64,000 nucleotides of DNA, from positions 7,006,001 through 7,070,000 of the forward strand of contig NC_065905.1 in assembly GCF_905147045.1 (NCBI RefSeq). The letters run 5' to 3'. Numbering within the stretch: the first letter of the stretch is position 1; the number at the start of each line of letters is the position of its first letter. The notes beneath the pieces are model-generated. The model searched no databases, had not been told where the DNA came from, and saw only the letters and a program-made list of their open reading frames with translations. This document shows, one piece after another, positions 42,245-52,986 of this stretch. The position numbers were made by a program, and so were the translations under genes. The DNA comes from Nymphalis io (lineage: Eukaryota; Arthropoda; Insecta; Lepidoptera; Nymphalidae).

Positions 42245-42412
42245 ATAGCCCGGATGGTCCAGTGGTTCGAACTAGTAATCTTAACAAAATATTGCAGATT
42301 CAATTCCGGGCAAACATCACTGGATTTTCATGTGGTAATTTATCTCTGCCAAGCACGAGGACACCTGCATTTGTCGAATGAAAATCTGTCACAGATGTAT
42401 CCACCAACCCAC
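42245..42412 (+). repeat. SINE family B, 3'-truncated copy
   Basis: A tRNA-like head (GCCCGGATGGTCCAGTGGTT), degenerate box B, then CACTGGATTTTCATGTG and a body ending at CACCAACCCAC, followed shortly by repeat Y copy 2. Confidence 0.7.
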
Positions 42413-42436
42413 AACTTTTAATGCATTTTTGTGCCC

Positions 42437-42625
42437 TTCTTTTAACGCAGGAAAAACGCGTTACGCGTTTCCCCCACGGAAACAGTGGGGGTGTATGTGG
42501 GGCTCGCCGGTATCCAAGGCGCCGAGTGCGCCCCGAACATCGGAATACCTATTAAAAAACCAGCGGTACCCTTTTCGTCTTAACGAGGAGCGCCACGGGA
42601 TCGTTTTCGCATGCTACCGTGACGT
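42437..42625 (+). repeat. GC-rich repeat Y, copy 2
   Basis: Starts TTAACGCAGGAAAAACGCG and matches copy 1 throughout to CATGCTACCGTGACG, with scattered differences, so the two are older than repeat X. Confidence 0.85.
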
Positions 42626-42885
42626 TCAACGTTTTTGTACCCTATTCAAGATGAAAATTTCATAATCATCGATACATCAAAAGTTAAAAAATATATTTTT
42701 ATCACGACCATATACAATCATAGTATGTGTACATATATCCATATTGATAAGCAGTCTACGGTCTCTATTAAATTGCCAAGAAATAAATGTCTGAATGGTT
42801 TAGATTTGAAATCCTTGTAAAAACGTTTCCCTCATAAAGTGCCCATCGAAAATATTATAACAATAATTTCAAAAGATCAAGTAGG

Positions 42886-42897
42886 CCACTAGATGGC
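42886..42897 (+). promoter_or_regulatory. CTCF-motif-like string
   Basis: CCACTAGATGGC fits the vertebrate CTCF core consensus CCASYAGRKGGC at every position. Similar strings occur in lepidopteran repeats, so function is doubtful. Confidence 0.15.
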
Positions 42898-43330
42898 GAT
42901 CTCTTACAGTAAATGTATAATAAAAAAGCTATAACAATAACTATATCCACTGAAGGGTCCGGAAGCTAGTGGTTCTAAGCGATATCACTGGCGCTCCGAA
43001 TTTTATATATCGGTAATATATCGGCACTTAAAATATAAATATAAAATATGTAAAAAGTACAATTTATATATAGAAAATCGTTTTTCTGACTATCAACGCA
43101 CAGCCAAATACTGAGTCTAATAAAGCTGTTATAATTTTGAAGATGGTTTTATTTTAGTTCAGCATTTGCTAAGGACTGATTTTTGGATATTTCCAGTTTA
43201 AAGGCGGAATTGGGAGGGGTAATTTCGTATGAATTTTACCCGTTTGAAGTCGGTCAATTATCCTTATTTATGTAAATATCAAAATCTATATCAAAACTAT
43301 ACTTACTACACAACCAAACAGCCAAACAGA

Positions 43331-43500
43331 AATAAGTATAGTTGTGTTCCAGTTTGAAGGATGAGTGAGCCCGTGTAACGAGCACAAGGAACATAAAATC
43401 TCAGTTCCCAAGGTTGGTGGTGCATAGCAATATAAGTAGTGGGTTATATTTATTACACCGCCAATGTCCATGGGCAGTGGTGACCACCTCCATCAGGGGG
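43331..43500 (+). repeat. SINE-like family A, partial copy
   Basis: GTTGTGTTCCAGTTTGAAGG, GATGAGTGAGCCCGTGTAAC, AGTTCCCAAGGTTGGTGG and CAATGTCCATGGGCAGTGG in order, running into an AT-rich tail. Confidence 0.8.
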
Positions 43501-44071
43501 CAAATATTATATATATTTATATTATATATATATATTTCTATATATAAAAATCAAAAGGTTATTTTTAAAATTATTATTACAATTTCGCTACAGGAACGCG
43601 CGTCTGTGCCGTCGGTTATATTTTATTTAGTCTAACAAAAATAGAGAACAGCATTTAATTGAAAATTTGGGCACTTTGCGTTCATATTTTAGCTCTTAAT
43701 GACAGCAATTCTGTTTTATTGTGAACATCGATAAATAAAGAGAAAAAAGAGTACATATCTACTTTCTCTTGCTCACTGTAATAGTTTTAAAAATGTTAAG
43801 AATACAAATTTAAATGTTTTAAAATATATAAAGGTTTCTATTTACGTTTTTCGGTGGCTGCAACAGTGATGATACATGGTATATCTGTGTCATACTTCAC
43901 AACTGTATAATATTTTATTGCGCTAGTAAAACTTTATAGTGTTAATAAAATTGTCAGATGGTTCAGTGCAACAGGAAAATTCATTTTATTCATTGTCAAA
44001 ACTCTACATGGAAAGTTTCAACTTAAATTTATCCTTTTTATTTTGATTTTTGATTGATATTTTGATTTTAA

Positions 44072-44148
44072 ATCGCCACTAGCGCAATAGTTTATGGCGA
44101 TGTTAAATTCACAGTTTGATTCTGACTGGATTGGAGGAGTAAATAGGA
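44072..44148 (+). repeat. SINE-like family E fragment
   Basis: CGCCACTAGCGCAATAGTTT, then TTTGATTCTGACTGGATTGG and AGGAGTA, matching 25,095-25,225; directly upstream of a family C SINE. Confidence 0.5.
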
Positions 44149-44149
44149 A

Positions 44150-44540
44150 TTGACTGCCTCGTTGGTCTAGTGGCTAGATGTAAGGCCGTAGACTCGGAGG
44201 TCCTGGGTTCAAATCCCAGGTCGGGCCAATAAAAATTTATTAGGTTTTTATGTCGACAATTCTCAATAGCAGCCCGGAGTCTGAAAGTTGGAAGTGTGTA
44301 CACTCCCGTGCCTCGGAAAGCGCGTAAAGCCGTTAGACCTGCGCTTAAACTCTTTCCGATCTTGTCGGATTGCCGTCCCATCGGATTATGAGAGTTAGGG
44401 AATAGAGATTGCACCGGTGTTTGAACTTGTGTTCTATAATATGTCCTGCGCAGTTGGCTAATTTCTCTTGAATGCCGTGGCCGAAATCGGTCTGGAGGAC
44501 GTCAAGTAGGAATATTAGTAGTAGTAGTAGGCTCAGTAGT
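44150..44540 (+). repeat. SINE family C, full-length copy
   Basis: The best plus-strand copy: tRNA-like head with box A (TGGTCTAGTGGCTAGA) and box B (GGGTTCAAATCCC), full body, then GGAGGACGTCAAG and an (AGT)n-type end. Confidence 0.9.
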
Positions 44541-44984
44541 AAGAGTAATCAATAATTAATTCGTGTTTTGTAAACAATATTTTGTAAACTTGATCGTAAA
44601 TAAAATTCCTTTAAAATTGTATACATTTTTCACGTCTTGCTTTATTGCATTATAATAAAGATGATTTACGGTGAAATAGCCAAAAGCTCCAAGAGACTGT
44701 AATCTATAACTTTTAATATAAATTAATTTAATTTAAAAAATTAAGCGCTTGATATCATTGTGACCTTTATTTAAATAAAACTCACACTCTGCCACGGTTT
44801 CAATCATTTCTGCGGTATTAATAATATAAATTATATTCTATAATATTTTCCGCCGTGTCCAATCAAAATCCTTGTTATCAGTGTTGATAAGCAATGTTGA
44901 CAGCTGATAATATCAATACTGCAAATATACATAAAGTTCGCTTTATTTAAAGTTACTAGGTATTAGTCTAGTGGGCGTAGTGCG

Positions 44985-45122
44985 GGTTAGTGGATACATA
45001 TTTCTATTCTATTGTAGATTTCCCACTATGTTTTCCTTCACTACCAAGCACGAGCTGAATTTTAAGCACAGATTATGCACATTAAATTAGTTTTGCTTGC
45101 CTAGGTTGATGATTCTTGTGAA
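44985..45122 (-). repeat. SINE family B, degraded partial copy
   Basis: Minus-strand match over the CAAGCACGAGCTGAATT, GATTATGCACATTAAATTAG and TGCTTGCCTAGG blocks. Confidence 0.6.
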
Positions 45123-45274
45123 CAATTTAATATAAACAGACTAAATTAAGGGCACAGTAGCAACATCCAGTGAGGTTCATTTACAACATACAATATTTCT
45201 TCTACGGGCTTATAATTCGATGATTGATTGTATATTCACCTGAACGTCTTGATTAACTACCTAATTCATAAAAC

Positions 45275-45297
45275 TAGCTGTTTCGCGCGGTTTCCCC
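45275..45297 (-). repeat. Helitron-like 3' end
   Basis: On the minus strand: AACCGCGCGAAACAGCTAGT, a GC-rich hairpin-prone string followed by CTAG and T. The remainder of the element was not delimited. Confidence 0.3.
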
Positions 45298-45429
45298 TGC
45301 ACTAAACGTTACAAATTTGTCATAGCGTGATACTATATGCAATATAATCTTTCAGAATAAGTCGGCATAAAAGAGCTTTATATATATATATATATAATAT
45401 TATATATATATATAATATTATTTATATAT

Positions 45430-45506
45430 AATTCTAAATTGGATAATTTTATATATATATATAATATTATATTATATATATATATAAAATTATCCAATTT
45501 AGAATT
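45430..45506. repeat. Perfect 77-bp palindrome
   Basis: The arms AATTCTAAATTGGATAATTT plus a long AT alternation are exactly self-complementary about base 45,468, with no mismatch over 38 bases each side. Alternating AT DNA (45,378-45,428) precedes it. It can form a cruciform or a very stable hairpin RNA. Confidence 0.95.
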
Positions 45507-45799
45507 GTTAACTAAACCAGCATCTGCTAAATTGAAAAATGCTCTGCTTGACTGATTAAAGACGAAATCCAATTTTCACTTCGGAATTCTTAACGACACC
45601 GGTGTTCTTACCCCCCTATCCCCGTTACTCTACTCTGTCTAAAACTTTCTCGTGTGAGAAATCATTGTTTATGTTTCTTTCAAGCAGTAGATTTAGTTTA
45701 CATTTTATACTATTTGTGACGTCTTATTAAAATTTTAAGATCATCAAATTTTTCTACATTATTCAAAAATATATGGATTATATCACAGGGTTTTTAAGA

Positions 45800-45905
45800 G
45801 TCAACTCAATGAATCTTAACCGAAAATCACGTGTTCAAGCCCAGGTAAGCACTAGTAAAGTTTTATGTGCTTTAATTGTGGTTAGAATTCAGCTCGTGCT
45901 CAATA
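45800..45905 (+). repeat. SINE family B 5' part
   Basis: CTTAACCGAAAATCACGTGTTCAAGCCCAGGTAAGC, then TTATGTGCTTTAATTGTGG and CAGCTCGTGCTCAATAG, ending 80 bp before a family C tail. Confidence 0.65.
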
Positions 45906-45985
45906 GTAATTAATCCTCCCTGTGTCTTGTCTACTTGTGTATTCAACCCGTATTAAAAAAACGTGGTGGATAATATTCCTATCCC

Positions 45986-46218
45986 TAGTGTACACTCCCC
46001 TGCCTCGGAAAGCACGTAAAGCCATTGGTCCTGCGCCTGAACTCTTTCCGGTCATGTCGGATTGCCGTCCCATCGGATTATGAGAGTTAGGGAACAGAGA
46101 GAGCACCTGTGTTTGCGCACACACTTGTGCACTATAATCTCTCCTGCGCAGTTGGATAATCTCTCTTGAGATTGGCCGTCGTGGCCGAAATCGGTCTGGA
46201 GGACATTATTATTATTGT
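45986..46218 (+). repeat. SINE family C, 5'-truncated copy
   Basis: From AGTGTACACTCCCCTGCCTC through CGTCCCATCGGATTATGAGA to GGAGGACATTATTATTATTG. Clean 3' end, head absent. Confidence 0.9.
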
Positions 46219-46965
46219 CACAGAATTCGCGCATTTATATTAGAGTAGTTATATGTTTGAATGTTGAATAACTGATCGCTGGTGCCAACCTTAACGCGCA
46301 CAAGAATAAACCGATATCGATTGATCAATAATACGGGGTGAAAATTCTTTATACATATTTGTTTTATTCATATATAAATGGTAAGTTATGTAGTATTTCA
46401 ATATTTTATCAAAGGTTTTGTCAACTAAATTTTGTACATGTTTTGAATGTCCATTAAAATTGTATTACGTTCTAAAATTTTCCTTGAATTGGAATACGCG
46501 TAATATATTCATGAAGATGGCGCAATTTTCTTATTAATTCATTCGTAAATATTTTATTACAGATCTAAGCATCTTTGTAAAAAAGGCAAGAGAAACCATG
46601 CTTTGTTTAGCGACTAAATAATAATCTGTTATCTACTTTCAAATGTCAAATTACTTATGACAGAAAGAAAAATATCGATGTGCTACTATTCACCCGCTAT
46701 CAATAAGGCCGTAAACAGCTTTTGTGATTTTTGATTAATAAAGTTTTAAAGCTATACGCTAATCTTTCAATTTTAAATTCTTTATCTTCCTGATAATCAA
46801 ATAATTTTAACAAATTTTACGCTCTGAAAGTAGACAATGTGTGTATTTATTAGTTTGAATCATATATAGGGTGCCTTGGGGATAAGACCGAAATTTTGTA
46901 CGCCGTGACGGCGAACGGCATGACGCTCTCTGATGCCGTCACATTCTCTCCGCTGTCGCTCTCTA

Positions 46966-46968
<3 letters not shown>

Positions 46969-47028
<60 letters not shown>
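46969..47028. repeat. (GT)30 microsatellite
   Basis: Thirty uninterrupted GT units; likely length-polymorphic. Confidence 0.97.
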
Positions 47029-47031
<3 letters not shown>

Positions 47032-47084
47032 CTATGTATTATTATTATAAATCCAAAATATATTTGTTAGTAACCTCTGATTTT

Positions 47085-47342
47085 TTTTAATATAGAATAG
47101 GTAGGCGGACCAGCATATTGGCCACCTGATGGTATGTGGTCACCAACGCCCATAGAAATTGGCATTGTAAGAAATGTAAACCGTCGCTTACATCGCCAAT
47201 GCGCCCCCAACCTTGGGAACTAAGATGGCTCACTCACCCTTCAAACTGGAACACAACAATATCAACTACTGCTGTTTGGCGGTATATCAGATAAGGTGGT
47301 ACCTACCCAGACGAGCTTGCACAAAGCCCTACCACCAGTAAA
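47085..47342 (-). repeat. SINE-like family A, nearly full copy
   Basis: From TTTTTTTTAATATAGAATAG through ACCTTGGGAACTAAGATG to AGCCCTACCACCAGTAAA. A deletion removes the block between CTAAGATG and GCTCACTC. Confidence 0.88.
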
Positions 47343-47664
47343 TTATTATTTATTATCCTTCATATTTATATATATATTTGCGTTAAATAGTCCGATTTTC
47401 GAGGAAAAACAATATATAATAAAATAATATTCCGCATTTTACATATTTGAATAATGGTAATCATAATAATTATGTTAAAAAATATTAATTAATAAGTCTT
47501 ATTATATAAGATCCAATAACGCGTTAGTTATTTATGTTAAGTTTAAGTTTAAAGAACTTAATTCTCATTACGACAACGTCATTTACATGAGAACTTATAT
47601 CTAACTTATAAATATAACAATTCGTTCGGATCAGCAAAACAGATGAGATAACAGTTTCAATTAA

Positions 47665-48010
47665 TTATTTTAACAGAGAATCGTTACACAGAATATTGTT
47701 ATAAAGTCGAGATTTAAACATAGAAAATTTTGTTAGAGTTTTTACTTGTTTAGGTAAATTGTTATAAAGTTTTGTCATCTCAAAAATAATCATCTTTTTT
47801 CCACTCTTAGTTCTAGTTTTAGGCAGCATTAGATGGCTAGCACGTCTAGTTGCATATTTGTGTAATTGACCTTTGCTTTCGAAAGATATTTCTGTATGTA
47901 TTTTTTTGTCTAAGATTTTACGTAAAAGAATACAAGTAGTTTAGTTGTATAATTGCTTAATATTCATTAATTTGGTTTCTTTATAGACTTTATCTGAAGG
48001 TGTTAAATAA
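47665..48010 (-). pseudogene. Decayed non-LTR retrotransposon frame (C-terminal region)
   Basis: The minus strand reads about 110 codons with one internal stop: KVYKETKLMNIKQLYN, stop, TTCILLRKILDKKIHTEISF, then YATRRASHLMLPKTRTKSGK, and LYNNLPKQVKTLTKFSMFKS before the final stop. This fits the region after the polymerase domain in CR1/Jockey-type LINEs of Lepidoptera, where an LYNNLPxxIK-like motif is common. No catalytic motif is included. The frame has stayed mostly open, which suggests moderate age. Confidence 0.55.
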
Positions 48011-48162
48011 GGGTAATGAAATGTTGATAATATAATCAATTACATCATCATTTTATCCGTATTTATTCTCTTTTCTTTCGTTCTTTTTCTCGTTTATCCA
48101 TTGATTTCTAATATGAAATAAAAATGTTTTGTACCAACCATAAGTTTCATTTTATGCATTGT

Positions 48163-48436
48163 TGACACTGCTGGGCTGAGGCCTCGTCTTATTTTGAAAA
48201 GAAGCTTTGGAGCTTATTCCACAGAGTTCCAATGTGAGAGATGCCACACACGTGGCACATTTTCATCCGAGACATTTTCCTAACGATATTTACCTTCACT
48301 GTCAAGCAGTGCTGCTATAAGATGTGTTATAAGCTCAATTAAACTCATGATAATTCAGTTGCGCTTATCTGGGTTTGAACCCACAATATTAGATTAAGAT
48401 TGACGTTTTCTTATCACTCTGCCATCTTGACTCACA
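48163..48436 (-). repeat. SINE family B, full-length degraded copy
   Basis: On the minus strand from GTCAAGATGGCAGAGTGATAA (head) through GGGTTCAAACCCAGATAAGC to CTCAGCCCAGCAGTGTCAAC. All sections are present but diverged. Confidence 0.8.
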
Positions 48437-48794
48437 AAAATAAAAACTTTTAAAATCCTTAAAAACTACCGGAAGAAGGCATTGTTGCAACATGTAAAAT
48501 GTCAAAATTTAAAGCTGTTAACCGTGGTTTAAAAACTAGTAAACACATTCTTAGAAGGCGAGTAATTGCATACACAGTTTACTCAAAAATATAATTTTTT
48601 ATGTAATATTTATGATAAATTTTACGAGTTTGTTAATAACTTTCTCCCGTAAGTTTTTTTAAAGATAAGAGAGAAACAAAGAAAAAATATAAAAATGTAC
48701 AAACAAACTCGTCCGCTGTCAGTCTAAATCAACCTTTATATTCAATAGACCTGCATTAAGAGCACGATTTACTGAAGAAAGCACATTAACTCAC

Positions 48795-48827
48795 CGTTCC
48801 GCCTCCGCACTTAACATCCTCAGCCAT
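48795..48827 (-). CDS. Candidate host first coding exon, minus strand (MAEDVKCGGGT)
   Basis: ATG at 48,827 in context CCAAATGG, an acceptable insect start, reads 11 codons MAEDVKCGGGT and meets a GTGAGT donor in phase 0 (48,794 down). The short segment is GC-rich in an AT-rich setting, and an X-box-like site lies 250 bp upstream. No downstream exon was identified, so this is a suggestion. The frame is open upstream too, so an internal exon cannot be excluded. Confidence 0.25.
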
Positions 48828-49076
48828 TTGGAACTCTTTGCAACGTTTACGTTTACCATAACACAGTGGAAATAATAAACCAATGCTAAAAGATACCCTC
48901 CACAAAAATGTAATGTTTCATACTGTATCACAAAAATACAAGCATAAACCGATTTGAAATCAAAAAAATAGAACGAATTCGAAATTCAAATGTTTACAAG
49001 CAATTGTTTACATTGGATTATAAACGCGACTGTTTCGTCCCGAAGTTTGGCAGAGACTGGGTGCGCGCGCCGTCCC

Positions 49077-49090
49077 GTTGCCATGGTGAC
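49077..49090. promoter_or_regulatory. X-box-like palindrome (RFX-type site)
   Basis: GTTGCCATGGTGAC differs by one position from the ideal X-box half-site pair GTTGCC-AT-GGYAAC. RFX factors bind such sites near promoters of ciliary and neuronal genes. It sits in a CpG-rich island (49,021-49,096). Confidence 0.35.
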
Positions 49091-49096
49091 CACGGG

Positions 49097-49102
49097 GTAA
49101 GT
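49097..49102 (+). other. Strong splice-donor consensus at the edge of a GC island
   Basis: G|GTAAGT follows the CpG-rich stretch on the plus strand. With the candidate minus-strand exon at 48,827 this would suit a divergent promoter, but no transcript evidence is available. Confidence 0.25.
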
Positions 49103-49319
49103 TGTTGGTTGTGTATTCAAAAAACTGATATGGTAATCTGTATTAATAATTTCATTAAATTCCAATCGTATATTGCACACCTCAATCACAAAGCTATAGT
49201 GCTCTATTATCACCAGAAAATAAAAATCGCGATTTGCTCAGCTTTAATTAATTATAATTTTTATATTATTAGTGGATTAATGAGAATCATCCTACATTCA
49301 AGGATTTGTGACAATTGAT

Positions 49320-50740
49320 TTTGAGTGTAATTTCTCTTTATTTTAGACTTGAGATTTTGTTACAATAAAATTAGGTACTTTTATTGTAACAAAATCTAAA
49401 GTTTTGTTTGAATCTGGTTTATATTGCAAAAATTGCGAAATACATATTCACAATTAAAAGGATTTGTTATTTTTATTCAAAATTACATTATTTCAGTACG
49501 TTCGTTACGTTTTGAAATACCCAATAAGATTTATGTTCTCTTGCATTAATATGTGCCTGTGCTATTAGGGTGAATGTTTATATTAAATAAATTTCCTTAT
49601 GTTAATTTTGAATATATTATCAATTAAATATTGCATATTTTTTTTATACTTACGTAAAAACGCCGAAAGAAGCGCAACAGGCAGCCTTATCGCTAAAGTA
49701 GCGATCTCTTCCAGGCAGCCTTTGGGCATAGGACTAATTATCAAATATGTGGGTAAAATCACCATAATTATTGAAAATGTCTACTTCAGGTAGATAAATA
49801 TACACTAAATATATTTAAATTACATTAGCTTACATTTTAAAGAACCTAGATTTTATCTAATATCAAACAAATAAAAGTACAATAATCGTTATTCCAAAGT
49901 TTAAATTTAAAGGCGAATAATTTAACATATAATATAAATTTACTCATCGAAGCATCTTCATAAAAATAGCGTTGATCTTCTTCTTTGGAGAAGTCTTTGA
50001 TAAAAAAGATACTTGTACATATCGATTAATTTTAACGGGATTTGTATAGTCTCATTAATAGAATACGCTATAAGCCGATTACACTTTATCGCAAGAATGT
50101 CGAAGTTCACATAATTTACTTGATCATCTTATGTGCTAGAGTGGTACTAATTCTGTCTATTGGATTGGCAGACTCAGGAATTGTTTATATTCTGCTTAAT
50201 AAAGTCATAGAAAAAAAAATTCTATATTTAGATAGGCCCTGAAGAAAGTTTTAAAAGGTATGACCTTGATATAAGCTATTGGTTTACGATTATCTACGTA
50301 TGTGTGTGAGTTTATTTTTTCAAATACCGATGTTTGTTTTTTCTGATGATAAAAAAATATTTTCATGCTTTTTTCAATGGACTCAGAAACTGGCTGGTTG
50401 GTTTACAGGTGACATTAAGTGAGAAAATAAAAATATAAAAGTATGGAATTTGAATTATAATGATTGAGTGAGGTAAATATGCTACTATTGTTTTTTACAA
50501 GCAAGTAGAGTAATATATGCATAGCTAATTGGATAATATATTTTCTATTCAGAGTTCTATTCTTTGGAGCTTTATAACCCGAGTAATATATCAATATGGA
50601 TAATACTGACTGCTTGCGCGTTTTAACAGCGTTAAATTTTATCGCTACGTCTGTTTAGGTCGCAGCCTGATGTTATATAGTCGTAGTGCATAGTCTATAT
50701 ATAACAATTCGCAACATATGACTAATTTAATGCAAAAGAA
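49320..50740. other. No supported gene
   Basis: AT-rich DNA. A short string near 49,700-49,735 (CGATCTCTTCCAGGCAGCCT) looks like a LINE or SINE tail fragment but cannot be delimited. Confidence 0.4.
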
Positions 50741-50753
50741 TTCTATTTCAAAT

Positions 50754-50785
50754 TAAGTTAGTATATATATATATATACTAACTTA
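50754..50785. repeat. Perfect 32-bp palindrome
   Basis: TAAGTTAG, an AT alternation, then CTAACTTA; exact self-complement. Confidence 0.93.
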
Positions 50786-50879
50786 TATAAATATATATTT
50801 TTTTATAATATATATATTCGATAAATATAATATATATTTTATAATATAATAATAATATATACAGATAAAGCTTTAAGTT

Positions 50880-52860
50880 TTTTATCTTCTAAGAACTTTA
50901 CCAACGAAAAAAGACCAAAAACTTTATAATTATATTGGGCGGATTATAAAGGCATTGATTTTGTTAAGTGTTCAACCTTCAACACATCCATCACGCTTAA
51001 TTTTTTTTTCAAGGTTTATAAAAAAAACGTGTTATACAAAACGACGGCATGAAACGCTTACCGTGGCGCGCCGCGCCTATAGATTCTCATATAAAAACAA
51101 CGTTGTTTCAACTTTCATATGTTATGGTTTATGGTTCCAAGATGGAAATCTGTTATATAGTATAAAATAAAATAAAGAAACATTTTATTTTATAAGCAGA
51201 TTTAAAAAAAATGTAAATTAAATATGAGTTTATTAGAGATACAGTTTAATTTTTTTTAGCTGTGTTCCTGAACATGTGAAGCGTTTCGATGTATATATAT
51301 AAACTATTTAAGATTTGTTTTAGTGATCGCGACCTCTGACACAACATTAACGTTTAAAAATTCAAAAATACGACCGTAGTACCTTGTAAAACCATTTACT
51401 TGAACATTTTCAGGGAGTAAGGGCCGCCAATTTTTGATAGGCCTCCTCCATAATCCTCCTCTGATAATAAGGTATTATATAACATAAAAGAATCAATACT
51501 AAATAAATATACATATATAAGTCAGTGTATTTATAATATGCTTATAATTTTCTTTATATTTTTATAGGTAAGTGAAACCATTTAACGATAAGTATTCGAA
51601 GTTTCGCTTGCTGAACCGTGCGTGTTAAATGTGCGCTACTATAAAAGCATGTTATAAGGACTTCGTATTTTCGTGTCATTATTAATATTTGGGCCATTCA
51701 ATATTCACATGCGCTTCGTCAAGGCATCTTTTTTTTTTTAAAGACGAATGCTTAAAAATGTACAGCCTTGATAAAGATTTGCAGTTGAATATTTATATAG
51801 TTCCTCGAACAAAATGTGTAAGAGAAAAAACAGTGTCAGAGATTGTTCTGCTTGGAAAATATTTGTTTTAGTTGCTCTCCCAGCAGATATGCAAGAATTG
51901 TTCAGAGATTGGCATAAAGAATTATAATTATATAGTTTTGGCTTGCGTTTAAAGGGAGAAAGTTAGATTATACCCTTTGTTATTCTCTACCTCGGTCAAC
52001 GTGTATGCAAAAGTTTATGATGATCGGTTAAGTAGATAAGACATGAAAGCGAAACCGACAAATAAATTCCATTTGACATTTATAATATCAATTAGGATTA
52101 GGGTTTTCAATGTTGTAGTGTTAGATATGTTTGGAAGTATTTTCATCATGGAAATCACTTTTCATGTTCGTATTAAAGGTGATGTGATGGTATTTAAAAA
52201 AAAGATCGTGGGCAAGACGTTTTTCTAGATGTTTGACAGTTTCTCTCAAATCTCTCAGATTCTCTTTATCAATTTAATGATTCATTCCATGGTGATAGTT
52301 AGCACGTTATCTGATTCCTGGGGTAATGTATGTGGGTTAGCTAAGTTAAAATCATTCAAATTAAAAAAAATATATTTGTATCAAAATTTCTATAATTTAT
52401 AAATTAATTGTAAGCAAAAATAATTTCATCGAATCAATATCTATGCTCTGAATTGTTTGCTTTACGCAAATATATATTTTTTTCTTTATATACTAAGCTT
52501 AACTATTATATATTTCGCTGAAGGTCTAGTTATAAAGTCGAAACCAGATGAAACTAGTTCGAAAGGTAAACTTTGTGTATTTAGTTAAGAGTTCGATCAG
52601 GGATTCCTAAATATTTGCTTAACGGGTCGCAATTATTGTTTTAGTTAAAAGTTTACGGACGAATCCTTTTCTAATTTTCTGAAGTATTTTCGTTAATGGT
52701 CTAGGATAATTAAACAGGTGACATCCGCTTATGCCATAGATAAGTCTCTGGTAAAAGAAAGATAAGGTTTTCAACCAATCACCAGAACACTGCTCAGAAT
52801 TGATAGTTGATTATTAATTACTTTAATTCTTTACCACAAACTGATACTTAATTAATAATA
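50880..52860. other. No supported gene
   Basis: AT-rich. Weak GC patches near 51,050 and 51,415-51,475 do not resolve into an exon or repeat that I can defend. Confidence 0.4.
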
Positions 52861-52865
52861 AATAA

Positions 52866-52892
52866 TGTCCCAGGATATTATTATTATTATCC
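52866..52892 (+). repeat. SINE family D 3' end fragment
   Basis: TGTCCCAGGATATTATTATTA, the exact 3' end of family D, without its body. Confidence 0.75.
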
Positions 52893-52986
52893 TTCAAATA
52901 AGATTATTTTTTTATAGAATTTTATCTAAAATTTTCATGTTTACCGCATTATTCTATAACAACTGTTAGGCGTTAATTTATTATGA

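Noticed and set aside
46896..47090. Frame spanning the GT repeat
   Set aside because: Generated by the (GT)30 microsatellite (Val-Cys repeats).
51415..51475. Exon-like GC patch after TTTTCAG
   Set aside because: Frames are short, one hits a stop within eight codons, and the minus reading resembles a LINE tail; not enough to call.
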